The notes: generated from the sequence alone by a model not told the origin. DNA of 64,000 nucleotides from Bog-473 sp963743785 (GCA_963743785.1 CAVURD010000036.1:36656-100655), one strand, 5' to 3'; shown: positions 43,166 to 53,351, numbered from the stretch's first letter. Numbers and translations: made by a program.

Positions 43166-46100
43166 ATGTCCCAATCCACGGCCACGCCGGGCTCTTTTGG
43201 CCCGAATGCCTGGCTGGTGGACGACATGTACGACCGATTTCTGGTCGATCCAACGTCGGTGAGCGACAGCTGGAGGGAATTCTTCGCCGACTACCGGCCG
43301 GCACCCGTCCCGGCGCCCCAGTCCGCCCCGGCCCCGGCCCCGGCGCCGGCGTCCCGGCGCCTACTCCCGTCTCTGCTCCCGTGGCCAGCTCCGAGACCAC
43401 ACCGACCGCCACCTCGGAAGCCCAGGAGGCCACGGTCCTGCGGGGGGCGGCCTCTCGCGTCGTGGCCAACATGGAAGCCAGCCTCTCGGTCCCCACGGCC
43501 ACCAGCGTGCGCACCGTGCCGGCCCGCCTGCTCGAGGTCAATCGCCAGATCCTCAACAACCAGCTGGCCCGCACGACCGGAGCCAAGGTCAGCTTCACCC
43601 ATCTCATCGGCTACGCCGTGGTGCGGGCCCTGCACGACGTGCCGGCCCTCAACGCCGCTTTTGTCGAGCACGCCGGTGAGGCCGGGAAGCCGGGCGTCAT
43701 CCATCACAAGCACGTCGGTCTCGGCCTGGCCGTCGACCAGGAGAGGAGCGACGGATCTCGCACACTGCTGGTCCCCTGCATCCGGGATGCCGACACGCTC
43801 GACTTCCGGTCGTTCGTGATGGCCTATGAGGATCTCATCCGCAAAATCCACACCAACAAAATCTCGCCCGACGACTTCGCCGGCACCACGGTGACCTTGA
43901 CCAACCCGGGGACGCTGGGCACGGTGCAATCGGTGCCCCGCCTCATGCCCGGGCAGGGCGCCATCATCGGCGTGGGCGCGCTGGGGTACCCGGCGGGATT
44001 CGAGGCGGCCGACCCGCGCGTCCTGGCCCAGCTTGGTCTGGGCAAGGTGGTCACGCTGACGTCGACCTACGACCACCGCATCATCCAAGGAGCGGAGTCG
44101 GGCCTCTTCCTGGGCCGGGTGGCGGCCCTGCTGACCGGGGCGGACGGCTTCTACGACTCCCTCTTCGAGTCGATGGGAGTGCCCTACGAGCCGGTGCGGT
44201 GGCGGGTCGACAGCAACGCCGGCGACGGCACCGACGAAGGTGAGCACCAGCATCTGATCAAGCAGGTGCACGTGCAGACCCTGATCAACATGTACCGGGT
44301 GCGAGGGCACCTGATCGCCCATCTTGATCCGCTCGACGCCGAACCTCCGCACATCCATGCCGAGCTCGACCCTCTGACCTATGGCCTCACCATCTGGGAC
44401 CTGCCGCGATCCTTTGTGACCGACGGCTTGGCCGGGCGCGACGTGGCCACGCTCGACGACATCCTCCATGTCCTGCGCGACGCCTACTGCCGGACACTGG
44501 GCATCGAGTACATGCACATGCAGGATCCCGAGCAGAAGCGATGGATCCAACAACATGTCGAGGGACAACCGAGCACGCTCAATCAAGATGAACAACGGCA
44601 CATTCTCGATCGACTCAATGCGGCCGAGGTGTTCGAACGATTTCTCCACACCCGCTATGTCGGTCAGAAGCGCTTCGGGCTGGAAGGAGCTGAATCAACC
44701 ATCGTCCTCCTGGACACCCTGCTCGATGCCGCGGCGGGGTCCGGGGTGGCCGAAGTGGTCATGGGCATGTCACATCGCGGCCGGCTCAACGTCCTGGCCA
44801 ACATTGTGGGCAAGTCGTACCGCGAGATTTTCGAGGAGTTCGAGGGCAATCTCGATCCCGAATCGGTGCAGGGATCGGGGGACGTGAAGTACCACAAGGG
44901 CGCCCGCGGCACGTTCCTTGGCAGTGCCGGCGAGGAGCTCCCCATCACCGTGGCGTCGAACCCCTCCCACCTCGAAGCGGTGGACCCGGTGGTCGAAGGC
45001 ATGACCCGGGCCAAGCAGGATCGGTTGTCCCCGCCTACCGACGGGACACCCCGAGCCCTGGCCGAGGGTACGTTCGGGTTCCCCTGCATGTCTGTTCTGG
45101 TGCACGGTGACGCCGCCTTCGCCGGACAGGGTGTCGTGGCCGAGACCCTCAACCTGTCGGGCCTCTCCGGCTATCGCACCGGGGGAACCGTGCATGTCGT
45201 CATCAACAACCAATTGGGCTTCACCACTGCTCCGGCGTCAGCCCGCACCTCGGTCTACCCGACCGATGTGGCCAAGATGGTCCAGGCCCCGATCTTCCAC
45301 GTCAACGGAGACGATCCCGAAGCCTGCGTGCGAGCCGCCCGTTTGGCCTTCGCCTTCCGGCAGACCTTTCATAAGGACGTGGTCATCGACATCGTCTGTT
45401 ACCGCAAGCACGGCCACAACGAGGGCGACGATCCGAGCTACACCCAACCCCTGATGTACCAACGCATCGAAGCCAAGCGGTCAGTGCGCAAGCTGTACAC
45501 CGAGACCCTGGTGCGCCGAGGCGATATCACGCTCGAAGACGCCGAGTCGGCCCTCGACGACTTCAACAAGGCGCTGCAGACGGTGCTCGATGAAGTCCGC
45601 GGCGAGCCTTCGCTGGTCTCCGACCACCTCCCGGACGCCGAACCGGCCGCGGCAGAGGTCCCGCCGGAGGAGACCGGCGTGGCGGGCGATGTCCTGCACG
45701 CCTTGGCTTCGATCGTGCGTACCGTTCCTGATGGCTTCACCATCCACCCCAAGCTGGAGCGCCAATTCTCCCAACGGGACGAGGTGGTGGCGGAAGGTCA
45801 AGTTGACTGGGCCCTGGCGGAGGCCCTGGCCATGGGCTCGCTGCTGTACGAAGGCGTCAACGTGCGGCTGACCGGACAGGACACCCGCCGCGGCACGTTC
45901 AGCCAACGGCATGCCGTGCTGGTCGACTACGCCAACGGGGAGGAGTTCATCCCGCTGGCCCATATCGACACTGGGCTGCGCCGGGTCGGCGCTCGTGCGT
46001 TGGAGCCGGCCGAAGGCTCGATCGGCTGCTTCACCGCGCGCGACTCGCTGCTCTCGGAATATGCCGCCGTCGGCTTCGAATACGGCTATTCGGTGGAAGC

Positions 46101-46890
46101 GCCCGAGGCCCTGGTGCTCTGGGAAGCGCAGTTCGGTGACTTCGTCAACGGCGCGCAGATCATCATCGACAATTTCCTGGTGGCGGCCGAGATCAAGTGG
46201 GGTCAGCACTCCAGCCTGGTCATGTTGCTCCCCCATGGGTACGAGGGCCAGGGGCCCGAGCACTCGTCATCTCGCGTCGAGCGATTCCTGGCCCTCTGCG
46301 CCCGGGACAACCTCCGGGTGGTCATCCCGTCCACGGCGGCCCAGTATTTCCACCTGCTGCGCTCGCAGGCGGCGCGCACGCCGAAACGACCTCTGATCGT
46401 GGTGACCCCCAAGTCGTTGCTACGTGCCCATTCGTCGCGTTCCCCCTTCGGTGAATTTGTGGACGGCTCGTTCTCGACCGTGCTCGAAGACACCGAAGTG
46501 GTCGACCCCGGGACGGTCCGCCGCATCGTGTTGTGCAGCGGAAAGGTCGCCCACGAGGCGATGCAGCGGCGCCACGAGCTGGCTGGCGCCGACGCCGCGG
46601 CGGCGGCCGGAGTGGCCATCGTGCGCGTCGAGCAGCTCTATCCGTGGCCGACGGCGCACCTGACCGGTGTCTTCGATCACTACCGAGATGCCGAAGAGGT
46701 GGTGTGGTTGCAGGAGGAGCCCGAGAACATGGGGGCCTGGTCATTCGTCCATGCGCGCTTGCACGCCTTGCTGCCCGAGCGTCTGAAGTTGCGCCATGTC
46801 AGTCGGAACGAATCGGCCAGTCCCGCCATCGGAAGCGCCGCACTCCATCAGTTGGAGCAGGCTGACTTGTTGCGGCGTGCCATTGGCTGA
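43166..46890 (+). CDS. kgd: Multifunctional 2-oxoglutarate dehydrogenase/decarboxylase (Kgd, E1 with E2-like domain)
   Basis: About 1240 residues. It opens with the conserved actinobacterial helix (GPNAWLVDDMYDRFLVDPTSVSDSWREFFADY). A Pro/Ala linker follows, in which one base is lost (43330-43380) and the frame changes. An E2-type acyltransferase domain follows (RGAASRVVANMEASLSVPTATSVRTVPA, closing with TSTYDHRIIQGAESG), with the catalytic His. The ThDP-dependent E1 domain then has MGMSHRGRLNVL, GDVKYHKGARG, GDAAFAGQGVVAETLNL, and HNEGDDPSYTQPLMY. No lipoyl domain is present, so lipoylation must come from another subunit, as in mycobacteria. It links the TCA cycle from 2-oxoglutarate to succinyl-CoA or succinic semialdehyde. 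A leaderless -10 box precedes it. Confidence 0.92.
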
Positions 46891-48175
46891 ACCGCATCAC
46901 GTCGTGGTGGACGGGTCGAACCTGGCCACCGAAGGACGCACGCTCCCGAGCTTGAAGCAATTGGACGAAGCGGTCAGGGCGTACGCCGAGGAAGATCCGG
47001 AGGGCCGTATCACCGTCGTGGTGGACGCATCCTTCGAGCACCGCATTGACGAGTCCGAGCGCGAGCAGGTGCGCGAGGCCATGTTGAACGGCGAAATCGT
47101 CTCCCCGCCGGCCGGCGCCATCGGGCGTGGAGATGCCTTCGTCCTGAGGATCGCCGAGCGGACCGGCGCCATCGTGCTCTCCAACGACTCCTTTCAGGAA
47201 TTTCACGGTGAGCATCCGTGGCTCTTCGACGAGGGTCGGCTCATCGGGGGCAAGCCGGTACCCGGGGTGGGATGGATCTTCACGCACCGGCTCCCCGTGC
47301 GCGGGGTCAAGAGCCGGGCGGCCACCGCGGAGACACGCTCGAAGCGTGACCCCGAATCGGCTCCCGCCAAGGCGGCCGAGTTGGCCAAGGCGGCCAAGAA
47401 GGCGGCTCGGCGTTCATCGAAGAAGTCGGAGCCCGCCATCGATTCCTCCTGGCCCATCACGCCCACCACACCGCCACCGGCTGGTCCGGCTCGCAAAGCC
47501 ACGGCATTGGTCGATCCCACCTTGTCGACGGCCATCGACGAGGCGGTGGCCGAGGCGCTCGACCCGCCCGAGGTCAAGAAGGCAGCCAAGGCCCCGACCA
47601 AGAAGAAGGGCGCGGCGAAGAAGGTGTCGGGACCCAAGAAGGCCGCCGCCACCAAGAAGGCACCGGCGGCGAAGAAGGCATCGGTCGGCCAAGAAAGCGC
47701 CAGCCGGCAAGACCCCGGTGGCCAAGAAGGCGGCGGCCGAGGCAAAGGCTGCGCCACCCCAGCGGACCCGGGCCCACCTCGCCGCCGCCGCCACCGGTGG
47801 CCAAGAAGGCGTCGTCCAGCCCACCTCCGGCGGTCAATGAACCCCTCGCGTTCATCAACTTTGTGGCCACCTACCCGGTCGGGAGCAGCCTTGAGGGTGA
47901 GGTCGTCTCCTTCACCTCTCACGGGGCCATGGTCGATGTGGCATTGCCCGACGGCGGCCGGTTGCACTGCTACATCCCGCTGAGTGCCATGGGGACCCCG
48001 CCACCGACCAAAGCCCGTGAGCTGTTGAAGAAGGGTGAGGTGCGCACGTTCGTGCTGGCCGGTCTCGACCCGCCCCGGAGGGTGGCGGAGCTCTCCCTGC
48101 CCCTTCCGCCGGCCAAGAAACGGCGCAGCCCCGGCCAAGAAGGTGGCCAAGAAGGCGGCCAAGAAGTCCTCCTAG
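46877..48175 (+). CDS. NYN (Zc3h12a-like) ribonuclease - Lys/Ala linker - S1 RNA-binding fusion, frame broken
   Basis: About 431 residues. Residues 1-145 are a PIN-like NYN domain of the Zc3h12a/Regnase type: VVVDGSNLATEGR with the first acidic residue, ITVVVDASFEHR, GRGDAFVLRIAERTGAIVLSNDSFQEF with two more, and the GWIFTHRLP end. The next 150 are Lys/Ala/Pro-rich repeats (PAKKA type), like histone H1 tails. Then an S1 domain follows (GSSLEGEVVSFTSHGAMVDVALPDGGRLHCYIPLSAMG), and a short basic tail. Cytosolic RNA cleavage is inferred. Three +1 breaks lie near 47688, 47750-47800 and 48128, all in repeats; the natural stop is TAG at 48173. GTG at 46877 overlaps kgd by 14 bases, so it is coupled to it. 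Confidence 0.75.
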
Positions 48176-48185
48176 GGCCAGTGTC

Positions 48186-48191
48186 TATAGT
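48186..48191 (+). promoter_or_regulatory. Leaderless -10 box (TATAGT) for fabZ
   Basis: TATAGT ends nine bases before the ATG at 48201, just after the NYN-S1 stop. It is the most consensus-like -10 of the set. Confidence 0.45.
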
Positions 48192-48200
48192 CTCGGGCCG

Positions 48201-48638
48201 ATGGAGAAGATGCCTGAACCGATCGACGTCTTGGCCCATCGGCCGCCCTTCCTCTTCGTCACGGCGGTCGAAACGGTTGAACCGGGTGTCTCGGCGCGGG
48301 GGCGCTGGGAATTGACCGGCGACGAGCCGTTCTTCTCGGGTCATTTCCCCGGCCGCCCCACTCTTCCGGGCGTCCTGATGATCGAGTCGCTGGCCCAGCT
48401 GGGCGGTATCGCTCTTCTCCTCGATGAACGCTTTGCCGGCAAACTCCCCCTCTTCGGCGGGATCGAGCGGGCCCGGTTCCGCCGCCAAGTGGTTCCAGGT
48501 GACACCCTCGCGCTCCAGATGGACCTGAACCACATGTCGTCCCGCGCCGGGAAGGGCCACGGCATCGCCTCGGTCAACGGCGACAGGGCGTGCGAAGCGG
48601 ACCTCCTCTTTGTCCTCGTCGATGCCGGTGCCGCCTGA
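48201..48638 (+). CDS. fabZ: 3-hydroxyacyl-ACP dehydratase FabZ
   Basis: A 145-residue hotdog dehydratase of fatty acid synthesis. The first motif LAHRPPFLFVTAVE is followed by the catalytic FFSGHFPGRPTLPGVLMIESLAQLGG, which carries the active-site His and Glu. The FGGIERARFRRQVVPGDTLALQMDL strand completes the fold. Length is normal for FabZ. It dehydrates beta-hydroxyacyl-ACP in the cytosol. No other fab gene is adjacent. Its stop overlaps the ATG of the exonuclease gene (TGATG), coupling the two. An upstream in-frame ATG-AAG choice is not possible because the -10 box fixes the start at 48201. Confidence 0.9.
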   Translation: MEKMPEPIDVLAHRPPFLFVTAVETVEPGVSARGRWELTGDEPFFSGHFPGRPTLPGVLMIESLAQLGGIALLLDERFAGKLPLFGGIERARFRRQVVPGDTLALQMDLNHMSSRAGKGHGIASVNGDRACEADLLFVLVDAGAA

Positions 48639-49409
48639 TGCGCCTGGCCACCTGGAACGTCAATTCGCTCACGGCACGCCTGCCCCGCCTGACCTCGTGG
48701 ATGGAGGAGCACGAACCCGACGTGCTCTGCCTCCAGGAGACCAAGCAGGCCGACGACAAGTTCCCGCTGGAGACATTCAACGCCATGGGCTACGAGGCGG
48801 CCCACCACGGCGACGGACGATGGAACGGGGTGGCCCTGCTCAGCCGCGTCGGGCTGGTCGACGTGGCGCGGGGGTTCGGCGCCGTCGAGGACACGCATGG
48901 GTGTCGCTTCCTGGCCGCCACCTGCGCCGGCATACGGGTGCATTCGGTCTACGTGCCCAATGGTCGGAGCCTGGATGACGAGTTCTACCAGTTCAAGCTG
49001 GACTGGTTGGCGCGCTTGCGCACCGTGCTCGACGAGACCTGCCCCCCCGGTTCATCGGTGGCGGTCTGTGGCGACTTCAATGTGGCGCCCTGCCGACAGG
49101 GACGTCTGGGACCCGGCCCATTTTGTCGGCATGACCCACGTGAGCGAGCCCGAACGGGCCGCCCTCCGCCACGTCGAGGACTGGGGTCTCGAAGACGTGT
49201 TCACCCGATTCAATGACCCGGGGACCTTCACCTGGTGGGACTATCGAGCGGGCGATTTCCACCAGGGGCGCGGCATGCGGATCGACCTCCTCCTGGTGAG
49301 TCGGGACCTGGCGGCACGGGCGACGGCGGCCTTTCGGGACCGTGATGCGCGCAAGGGCCAGAAGCCTTCAGACCATGCGCCGGTGGTGGTTGATTTTACG
49401 GAAACCTGA
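48638..49409 (+). CDS. xthA: Exodeoxyribonuclease III, frame broken
   Basis: About 256 residues of the AP endonuclease/exonuclease fold, acting on abasic sites in base excision repair. Motifs are ATWNVNSLTAR, VLCLQETKQ with the metal Glu, GVALLSR, VYVPNG, GDFNVAP with catalytic Asp and Asn, then RDVWDP, FTWWDYRAGDFHQGRGMRIDLLLVS with the Asp, and the final SDHAPVVVDF His. The switch between GDFNVAP and DRDVWDP is caused by an extra T at about 49091 (GCGCCCTGCCGAC). The start ATG overlaps the fabZ stop. All active-site residues are present, so the gene is likely functional. Confidence 0.9.
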
Positions 49410-49487
49410 TCCCAGCCGGAATGTGCCGACATCGCCCGGAGACCCACCGAACCACCGACCAGGCGGACGGAGGCTCGGAGGAAACGG

Positions 49488-49493
49488 TAGTCT
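49488..49493 (+). promoter_or_regulatory. Leaderless -10 box (TAGTCT) for the MDMPI-like gene
   Basis: TAGTCT preceded by CGG ends seven bases before the ATG at 49501. Confidence 0.5.
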
Positions 49494-49500
49494 CCGCGCC

Positions 49501-50227
49501 ATGAACCCCGCCGGGTACCTCGACGTATTCCGGGATCGTTCCATGGCCCTGTTGACGTCGGCGCAAGCCAACCTCGAGGTGGCCGTGCCGACCTGCCCGG
49601 GCTGGACCGTGGCCGAGCTCATCACGCACGTCGGCACCACATGGGGTTGGGCCGCCGCCATCGTGCGTACCGGAGCCCGCGATGACCTCCCTTCGTCTCC
49701 CGATGAGCCCGGCGGGGCCGAACTGCTCGGGTGGGCGGCGGAGCAGTCGCTGCCAGCTGTCCGACGCGCTGAAGGGCGCCGATCCTGACTCCAATTGCTG
49801 GACGTTCGGCCTTCCACGATCCCGGCTGTTCTGGTTCCGGCGTCAGGCCCTCGAGACCGCCGTCCACGCCTGGGACGTGCAGCACGCCACGGGTCAGCCC
49901 GATCCCATTGATCCCGATTTGGCCTCCGACGGTATTGATGAATTCCTGGCGGTCATGCTGCCGCGCTACATCCAGCGTCAACCCGACAACTGGACGGGCC
50001 AGTCGTTGCACCTCCACCGAACCGATGGCGACGGGGAATGGATGGTCCGGCTGGGCCCGGGTGCTTCTCTCTCCACCGACCGCACGCACGGCCAGGGAGA
50101 CGTGGCCCTCCGAGGTCCCGTGTCGTCGCTCTACTTGTGGTGCCTCAACCGACTACCGTCGACCGACCTTGAGCTCGTTGGCGATGGCGCCATCGCCGAT
50201 CGCTGGACCGCGGAAGTCTCGTTCTGA
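49501..50227 (+). CDS. Maleylpyruvate isomerase-family (mycothiol-dependent) protein, frame broken
   Basis: About 241 residues with the DinB-like MDMPI_N domain: ANLEVAVPTCPGWTVAELITHVGTTWGW, where the His and Pro-Gly-Trp are the family signature, and a second metal-type His in RRQALETAVHAWDVQHATGQ. The C-terminal domain (LHLHRTDGDGEWMV to GPVSSLYLWCLNRL) is the sterol-carrier-like half. Members use mycothiol to isomerise or transfer; most are uncharacterised. One extra C near 49753 (CTGCCAG for CTGCAG) shifts the frame and removes about 5 residues of certainty. The start follows a leaderless -10 box. Supports a mycothiol-making host. Confidence 0.78.
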
Positions 50228-50372
50228 TTGAGAAGGCCCGACCCTTGGCATCGCGCTCATCGGCGCGTGACCGAGATCCCCAGTGCCGTCCGGCGGGACT
50301 CAAATGCTGGCCGAAGGCTGGCAGGGTGTCGTCCAATCGGAGCGTTCCCGTACTCGCCACGCCGCAGGCGTT

Positions 50373-51371
50373 TCAGGACTCCGGCGAAGAGAACTCCGTC
50401 AATGCCCCAGACGAGCGCGAGAGGGTGGCCGGGTGGCCGAACAACCCCGGCAGGCCGCCGCTGTGCAGAAAGACGATGCGCTCGCCGGGAGTGATCTCGC
50501 CATCTTTGACGGCACCGACGAGGCCGGCGAGGGCGCGACCGGTGTAAATCGGGTCCAGAACGAGCCCTTCGGTCCTGGCCGCCAACGTCAACGCAGCCAT
50601 TGCCGAATCGGTGAGTTCGCCGTATCCAGCACCGACTTGGTCGAGTCGGATCCTCAACGCTGTTGGGGCAAGAGGCGCGCCGGCGAGGCCGGCGACCAGT
50701 TCGGCCACGGTCGCCGCAGGTTCGCGAAGAGCACCACAGTCCACGCCGAGCACTCGTCGAGTTCCGAGCGCATGCACGAGGCCCGCCATGGTGCCCCCAG
50801 ATCCGACCGCGGTCACAACGTGCGACAGGTCCTCCGCCTGCGTCAGAAGTTCGTGGCCACACTCGACGTAGCCACGTGCCCCGAGCACACTTGAGCCCCC
50901 GTATGGAATGAACTCTGGACGGGAACCCCGTTCGCGAAGTTGATCGACGATGGCGAACGCGACGGTCTCAAGATCTTCGTGTGCAATGTCGCCAGCCCAC
51001 GCCACGGTGGCGCCCAGCAGTCCATCGAGCGCGATGTTGCCGCCGCCGGGACCACCTTGGGCGCCAGCCAGCACCAATACGACGTCAAGTCCCAATCGTG
51101 CGCCGGCAGCCGCGGTCAATCGGGCGTGATTGCTCTGACGAGCGCCGCAGGTGACAAGGGTGTCGGCGCCACGAGCCACCGCGGCACCGCAGATCCACTC
51201 CAGCTTTCGCACTTTGTTTCCCCCGCCACCCAGACCAGTGAGATCATCGCGTTTGATCCAGAGGTCGTTTCGGCCCAGTCCGAGCGCCTGAGCCATCCGG
51301 GGGGCAGCTTCGAGTGGCGTGGGCCAGGTCCCCAGGACGACAGGTCCAGTGTCAAATGAATGTGAAGCCAT
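50373..51371 (-). CDS. PLP-dependent D-cysteine desulfhydrase / ACC deaminase family
   Basis: A 332-residue fold-type II PLP enzyme. The Lys forming the Schiff base is in LTGLGGGGNKVRKLEW near residue 53, CGARQSNHARLTAAAGARLG follows, and the phosphate-binding GSGGTMAGLVHAL is near residue 180. LVLDPIYTGRALAGLVG and FLHSGGLPGLF are diagnostic of the D-cysteine desulfhydrase/ACC deaminase group. Those two activities cannot be separated by eye. The protein is intact and length is normal. The start ATG at 51371 has AAGGGGA about eight bases upstream. It is followed by a 145-base gap with nothing recognisable. Confidence 0.85.
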   Translation of the reverse strand: MASHSFDTGPVVLGTWPTPLEAAPRMAQALGLGRNDLWIKRDDLTGLGGGGNKVRKLEWICGAAVARGADTLVTCGARQSNHARLTAAAGARLGLDVVLVLAGAQGGPGGGNIALDGLLGATVAWAGDIAHEDLETVAFAIVDQLRERGSRPEFIPYGGSSVLGARGYVECGHELLTQAEDLSHVVTAVGSGGTMAGLVHALGTRRVLGVDCGALREPAATVAELVAGLAGAPLAPTALRIRLDQVGAGYGELTDSAMAALTLAARTEGLVLDPIYTGRALAGLVGAVKDGEITPGERIVFLHSGGLPGLFGHPATLSRSSGALTEFSSPES

Positions 51372-51471
51372 GAACCGTCCCCTTTCGGGTCAGTCGTGGA
51401 TGCCGGGCATCGAGATTCAGCAGGGGCGGCCCGATTCGGGGCCAGCGGGAAGACTGGCTGGAAATCAAGGG

Positions 51472-52248
51472 TCACATCCTCCAACGGCGGAATCCACCTT
51501 CGGAATTGATGACCTGCCCGGTGATCCAGGCGCTGGCGTCGGAAGCCAGCCAACACGCAAGCCGGGAGACGTCGTCGGGCGATCCCCATCGGCCAGCTGG
51601 CAGGGCGTTTCGCACCTGCTGAGCAAGGCCAGAGCTTGCCCATCCCGTGTCCGTCGGTCCCGGATTGATTGCGTTCACGGTGATGCCCCGGTCGACGAGT
51701 GCATCAGAAAGACTCAGTGTGATCTGCTGAATGGCCCCCTTGCTGATGGCATAGGGAATCTCTTGGCTCATGGGCGCCAGATGCTGGCCCGACGTGAAGA
51801 GGATGACTCGTCCTCCAGCCTTCTCATCGTCGTGTTGGGCGGCAAACGCCTGAGTGAGCAGCACACTGGCTCGGGCATTCACTGCCCATGAAAGGTCCAG
51901 CTCTGCCGCCGTCACGTCGGCCAGTGTCTGGCCCGAGCTTCGAGCATGGTTAGCAACCACGACGTCGACATGACCGAAGTGATGTACCGCCCGGTCGATC
52001 ACGAATGCCGGCGCATCGGACTTGGCGAAATCGGCTTCGACGTGTCGGAGATGATCACGGTTGTCGCCCAGGGCGTCCAGCACTCCCGACATCCCCGCCG
52101 GGTCGCTGCCCCAGGGTTGATCGGCGTCGTGCGGCGTCCAAGAATGGACCAGGACCTCGGCTCCCGAAGCCAATAGATCGTGGGCAATGGCGAATCCGAT
52201 CCCGGCCCGACGGCTGACTCCGGTCACCACGGCGACTCTTCCTGCCAT
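51472..52248 (-). CDS. SDR-family oxidoreductase
   Basis: A 258-residue short-chain dehydrogenase. The cofactor motif is VAVVTGVSRRAGIGFAIA, with the extended Ser-Arg-Arg loop of FabG-like or SDR-classical enzymes with insertions. VVVANHARSS replaces NNAG, catalytic Ser lies in VILFTSGQHLAP, and Tyr and Lys in PYAISKGAIQQ. GPTDTGWAS is the usual post-catalytic loop. A HSWTPHDADQPWGSDPAGM insertion near residue 40 is shared with a subgroup annotated as SDRs of unknown substrate. ATG at 52248 is chosen; the frame opens at a GTG at 52266. It lies downstream of the VOC gene with a short gap, probably in one operon. Confidence 0.82.
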   Translation of the reverse strand: MAGRVAVVTGVSRRAGIGFAIAHDLLASGAEVLVHSWTPHDADQPWGSDPAGMSGVLDALGDNRDHLRHVEADFAKSDAPAFVIDRAVHHFGHVDVVVANHARSSGQTLADVTAAELDLSWAVNARASVLLTQAFAAQHDDEKAGGRVILFTSGQHLAPMSQEIPYAISKGAIQQITLSLSDALVDRGITVNAINPGPTDTGWASSGLAQQVRNALPAGRWGSPDDVSRLACWLASDASAWITGQVINSEGGFRRWRM

Positions 52249-52280
52249 CGGTCCGACGCCCTGCACGATTTCGACTTGGT

Positions 52281-52745
52281 CTACGAATACCGGGCGGCCC
52301 GCGTCCCCGGGGGATTCAGAGCCCCGGGAATCAGGTCCGGATTCTCCACGCAGACCTCACATTCGAGGCCGTCAGGATCTCGGAAGAAGATACTCAACAT
52401 CGCCCCGAAATCGGTGACGAAGTCGTCCGCTGCTCCCCGGGCCATGAGTCGCTCTCTGATCGTTTCAAACGCCTCGATCGATGCGGCTTGCACGGCCAGG
52501 TGATCAATGCGGCCACGGCCGAACATCGGGGTCTGCCGGTCGGCCTCGGTGTTCCCCTCGATCTGGAAGACATTGAGTTCTGACCAGTCACCAACCTTGA
52601 TGATTGAGAGTCGAGGTCCCTTCCCTTCCGGGAACTCCGAACCATCCCTGAGGACTTCTGCCTCAAAGACCTCCTGGTAGAAGGCAATCAGACGACTCGC
52701 GTCATTGGTGATTGTGGCGACGTGGTTGAGTCCCTTCAGCAGCAC
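52281..52745 (-). CDS. VOC-family (glyoxalase/dioxygenase-like) protein
   Basis: A 154-residue protein with two beta-alpha-beta-beta-beta modules. LKGLNHVATITNDASRLIAFYQEVFEAEVL has the first metal His (NHVA), GRIDHLAVQAASIEAFETIRERL the second (DHLA), and FFRDPDGLECEVCVENPD the Glu. This is a full VOC metal triad, fitting glyoxalase I, ring-cleavage dioxygenase or related activity; which one is not determinable. The start is GTG at 52745, with AAAGGGG upstream on the minus strand. Intact. The SDR gene follows on the same strand. Confidence 0.8.
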   Translation of the reverse strand: MLLKGLNHVATITNDASRLIAFYQEVFEAEVLRDGSEFPEGKGPRLSIIKVGDWSELNVFQIEGNTEADRQTPMFGRGRIDHLAVQAASIEAFETIRERLMARGAADDFVTDFGAMLSIFFRDPDGLECEVCVENPDLIPGALNPPGTRAARYS

Positions 52746-52844
52746 AATGCACCCCTTCCAGAAAGCGGCTGTACGCGCAGTGTAGATCGAAGGTTCCGCC
52801 TCTCAGGCAAACGGGAGCACCGCTTGAAACGAGGACTCGTCTTC

Positions 52845-53222
52845 TCACGCCTTCCTCAGAAGAGCAATCAGAACCTCTGATTCGGCGCGCAGACGGGTTG
52901 CTTCATCGTGTCGGCCGAGGCGCTCGTAGTCGGCCGCAGCAGACTCTCGATCCGCCACCTCGCCCTGGACGAGAGCTCTGATCTGCCCTTCGGAGAGCTC
53001 TCGCCTGGGAGCCTCACCGGCCCCAGGGCCGACCACGGCACCGGCAATGGGCCCACCCGTCGGGATGGGTCCTTCCGGGACATCGACGGCTTCAGCGTTG
53101 TCGATGGCACCGAGGGTGGTTCGCAGCGCCGCGATCGCCATGGAGTCCCGTCCCTTCATGGCTCCCACCAGGGCCTGGCGAAGCCGCTGTCGCAGCTGCC
53201 CGGCTTCAGACGGGGTCGGCAT
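52845..53222 (-). CDS. YqeY-like (GatB/YqeY domain) protein
   Basis: A 125-residue protein. RLRQALVGAMKGRDSMAIAALRTTLGAIDNAEAV is the standard YqeY opening (Lys-x-x-Asp, LRxxxxxIxNAE), and RALVQGEVADRESAAADYERLGRHDEATRLRAESEVLIALL is the closing helical pair. The central Pro/Gly-rich segment (GPIPTGGPIAGAVVGPGAG) is an insertion not in short homologues. The family resembles the tail domain of GatB and may act in tRNA-dependent amidation, but this is not shown. Preceding small genes overlap or abut, suggesting a three-gene unit. Confidence 0.78.
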   Translation of the reverse strand: MPTPSEAGQLRQRLRQALVGAMKGRDSMAIAALRTTLGAIDNAEAVDVPEGPIPTGGPIAGAVVGPGAGEAPRRELSEGQIRALVQGEVADRESAAADYERLGRHDEATRLRAESEVLIALLRKA

Positions 53223-53346
53223 CACCAGATGGCCGTTGAAGCACCAGCTCGACGGCGAGGTCGAGGTCGAGATCGCAACCGAATGCCCGAATCAGACTGC
53301 TCAAATCCGTCGCCATCCGAATCAGGTCGAACTCGGCCGCCACCAT
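53206..53346 (-). CDS. Possible small protein, 46 aa, coupled to yqeY-like gene
   Basis: A short frame that reads MVAAEFDLIRMATDLSSLI, then RAFGCDLDLDLAVELVLQR, and ends DADPV. It is amphipathic and acidic. The ATG at 53346 starts five bases after the stop of the preceding 32-residue membrane-protein gene. Its own stop overlaps the yqeY-like start by 17 bases. That packing argues for translation by coupling, since no ribosome site of its own is seen. No family recognised. Confidence 0.4.
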   Translation of the reverse strand: MVAAEFDLIRMATDLSSLIRAFGCDLDLDLAVELVLQRPSGDADPV

Positions 53347-53351
53347 GTTCA

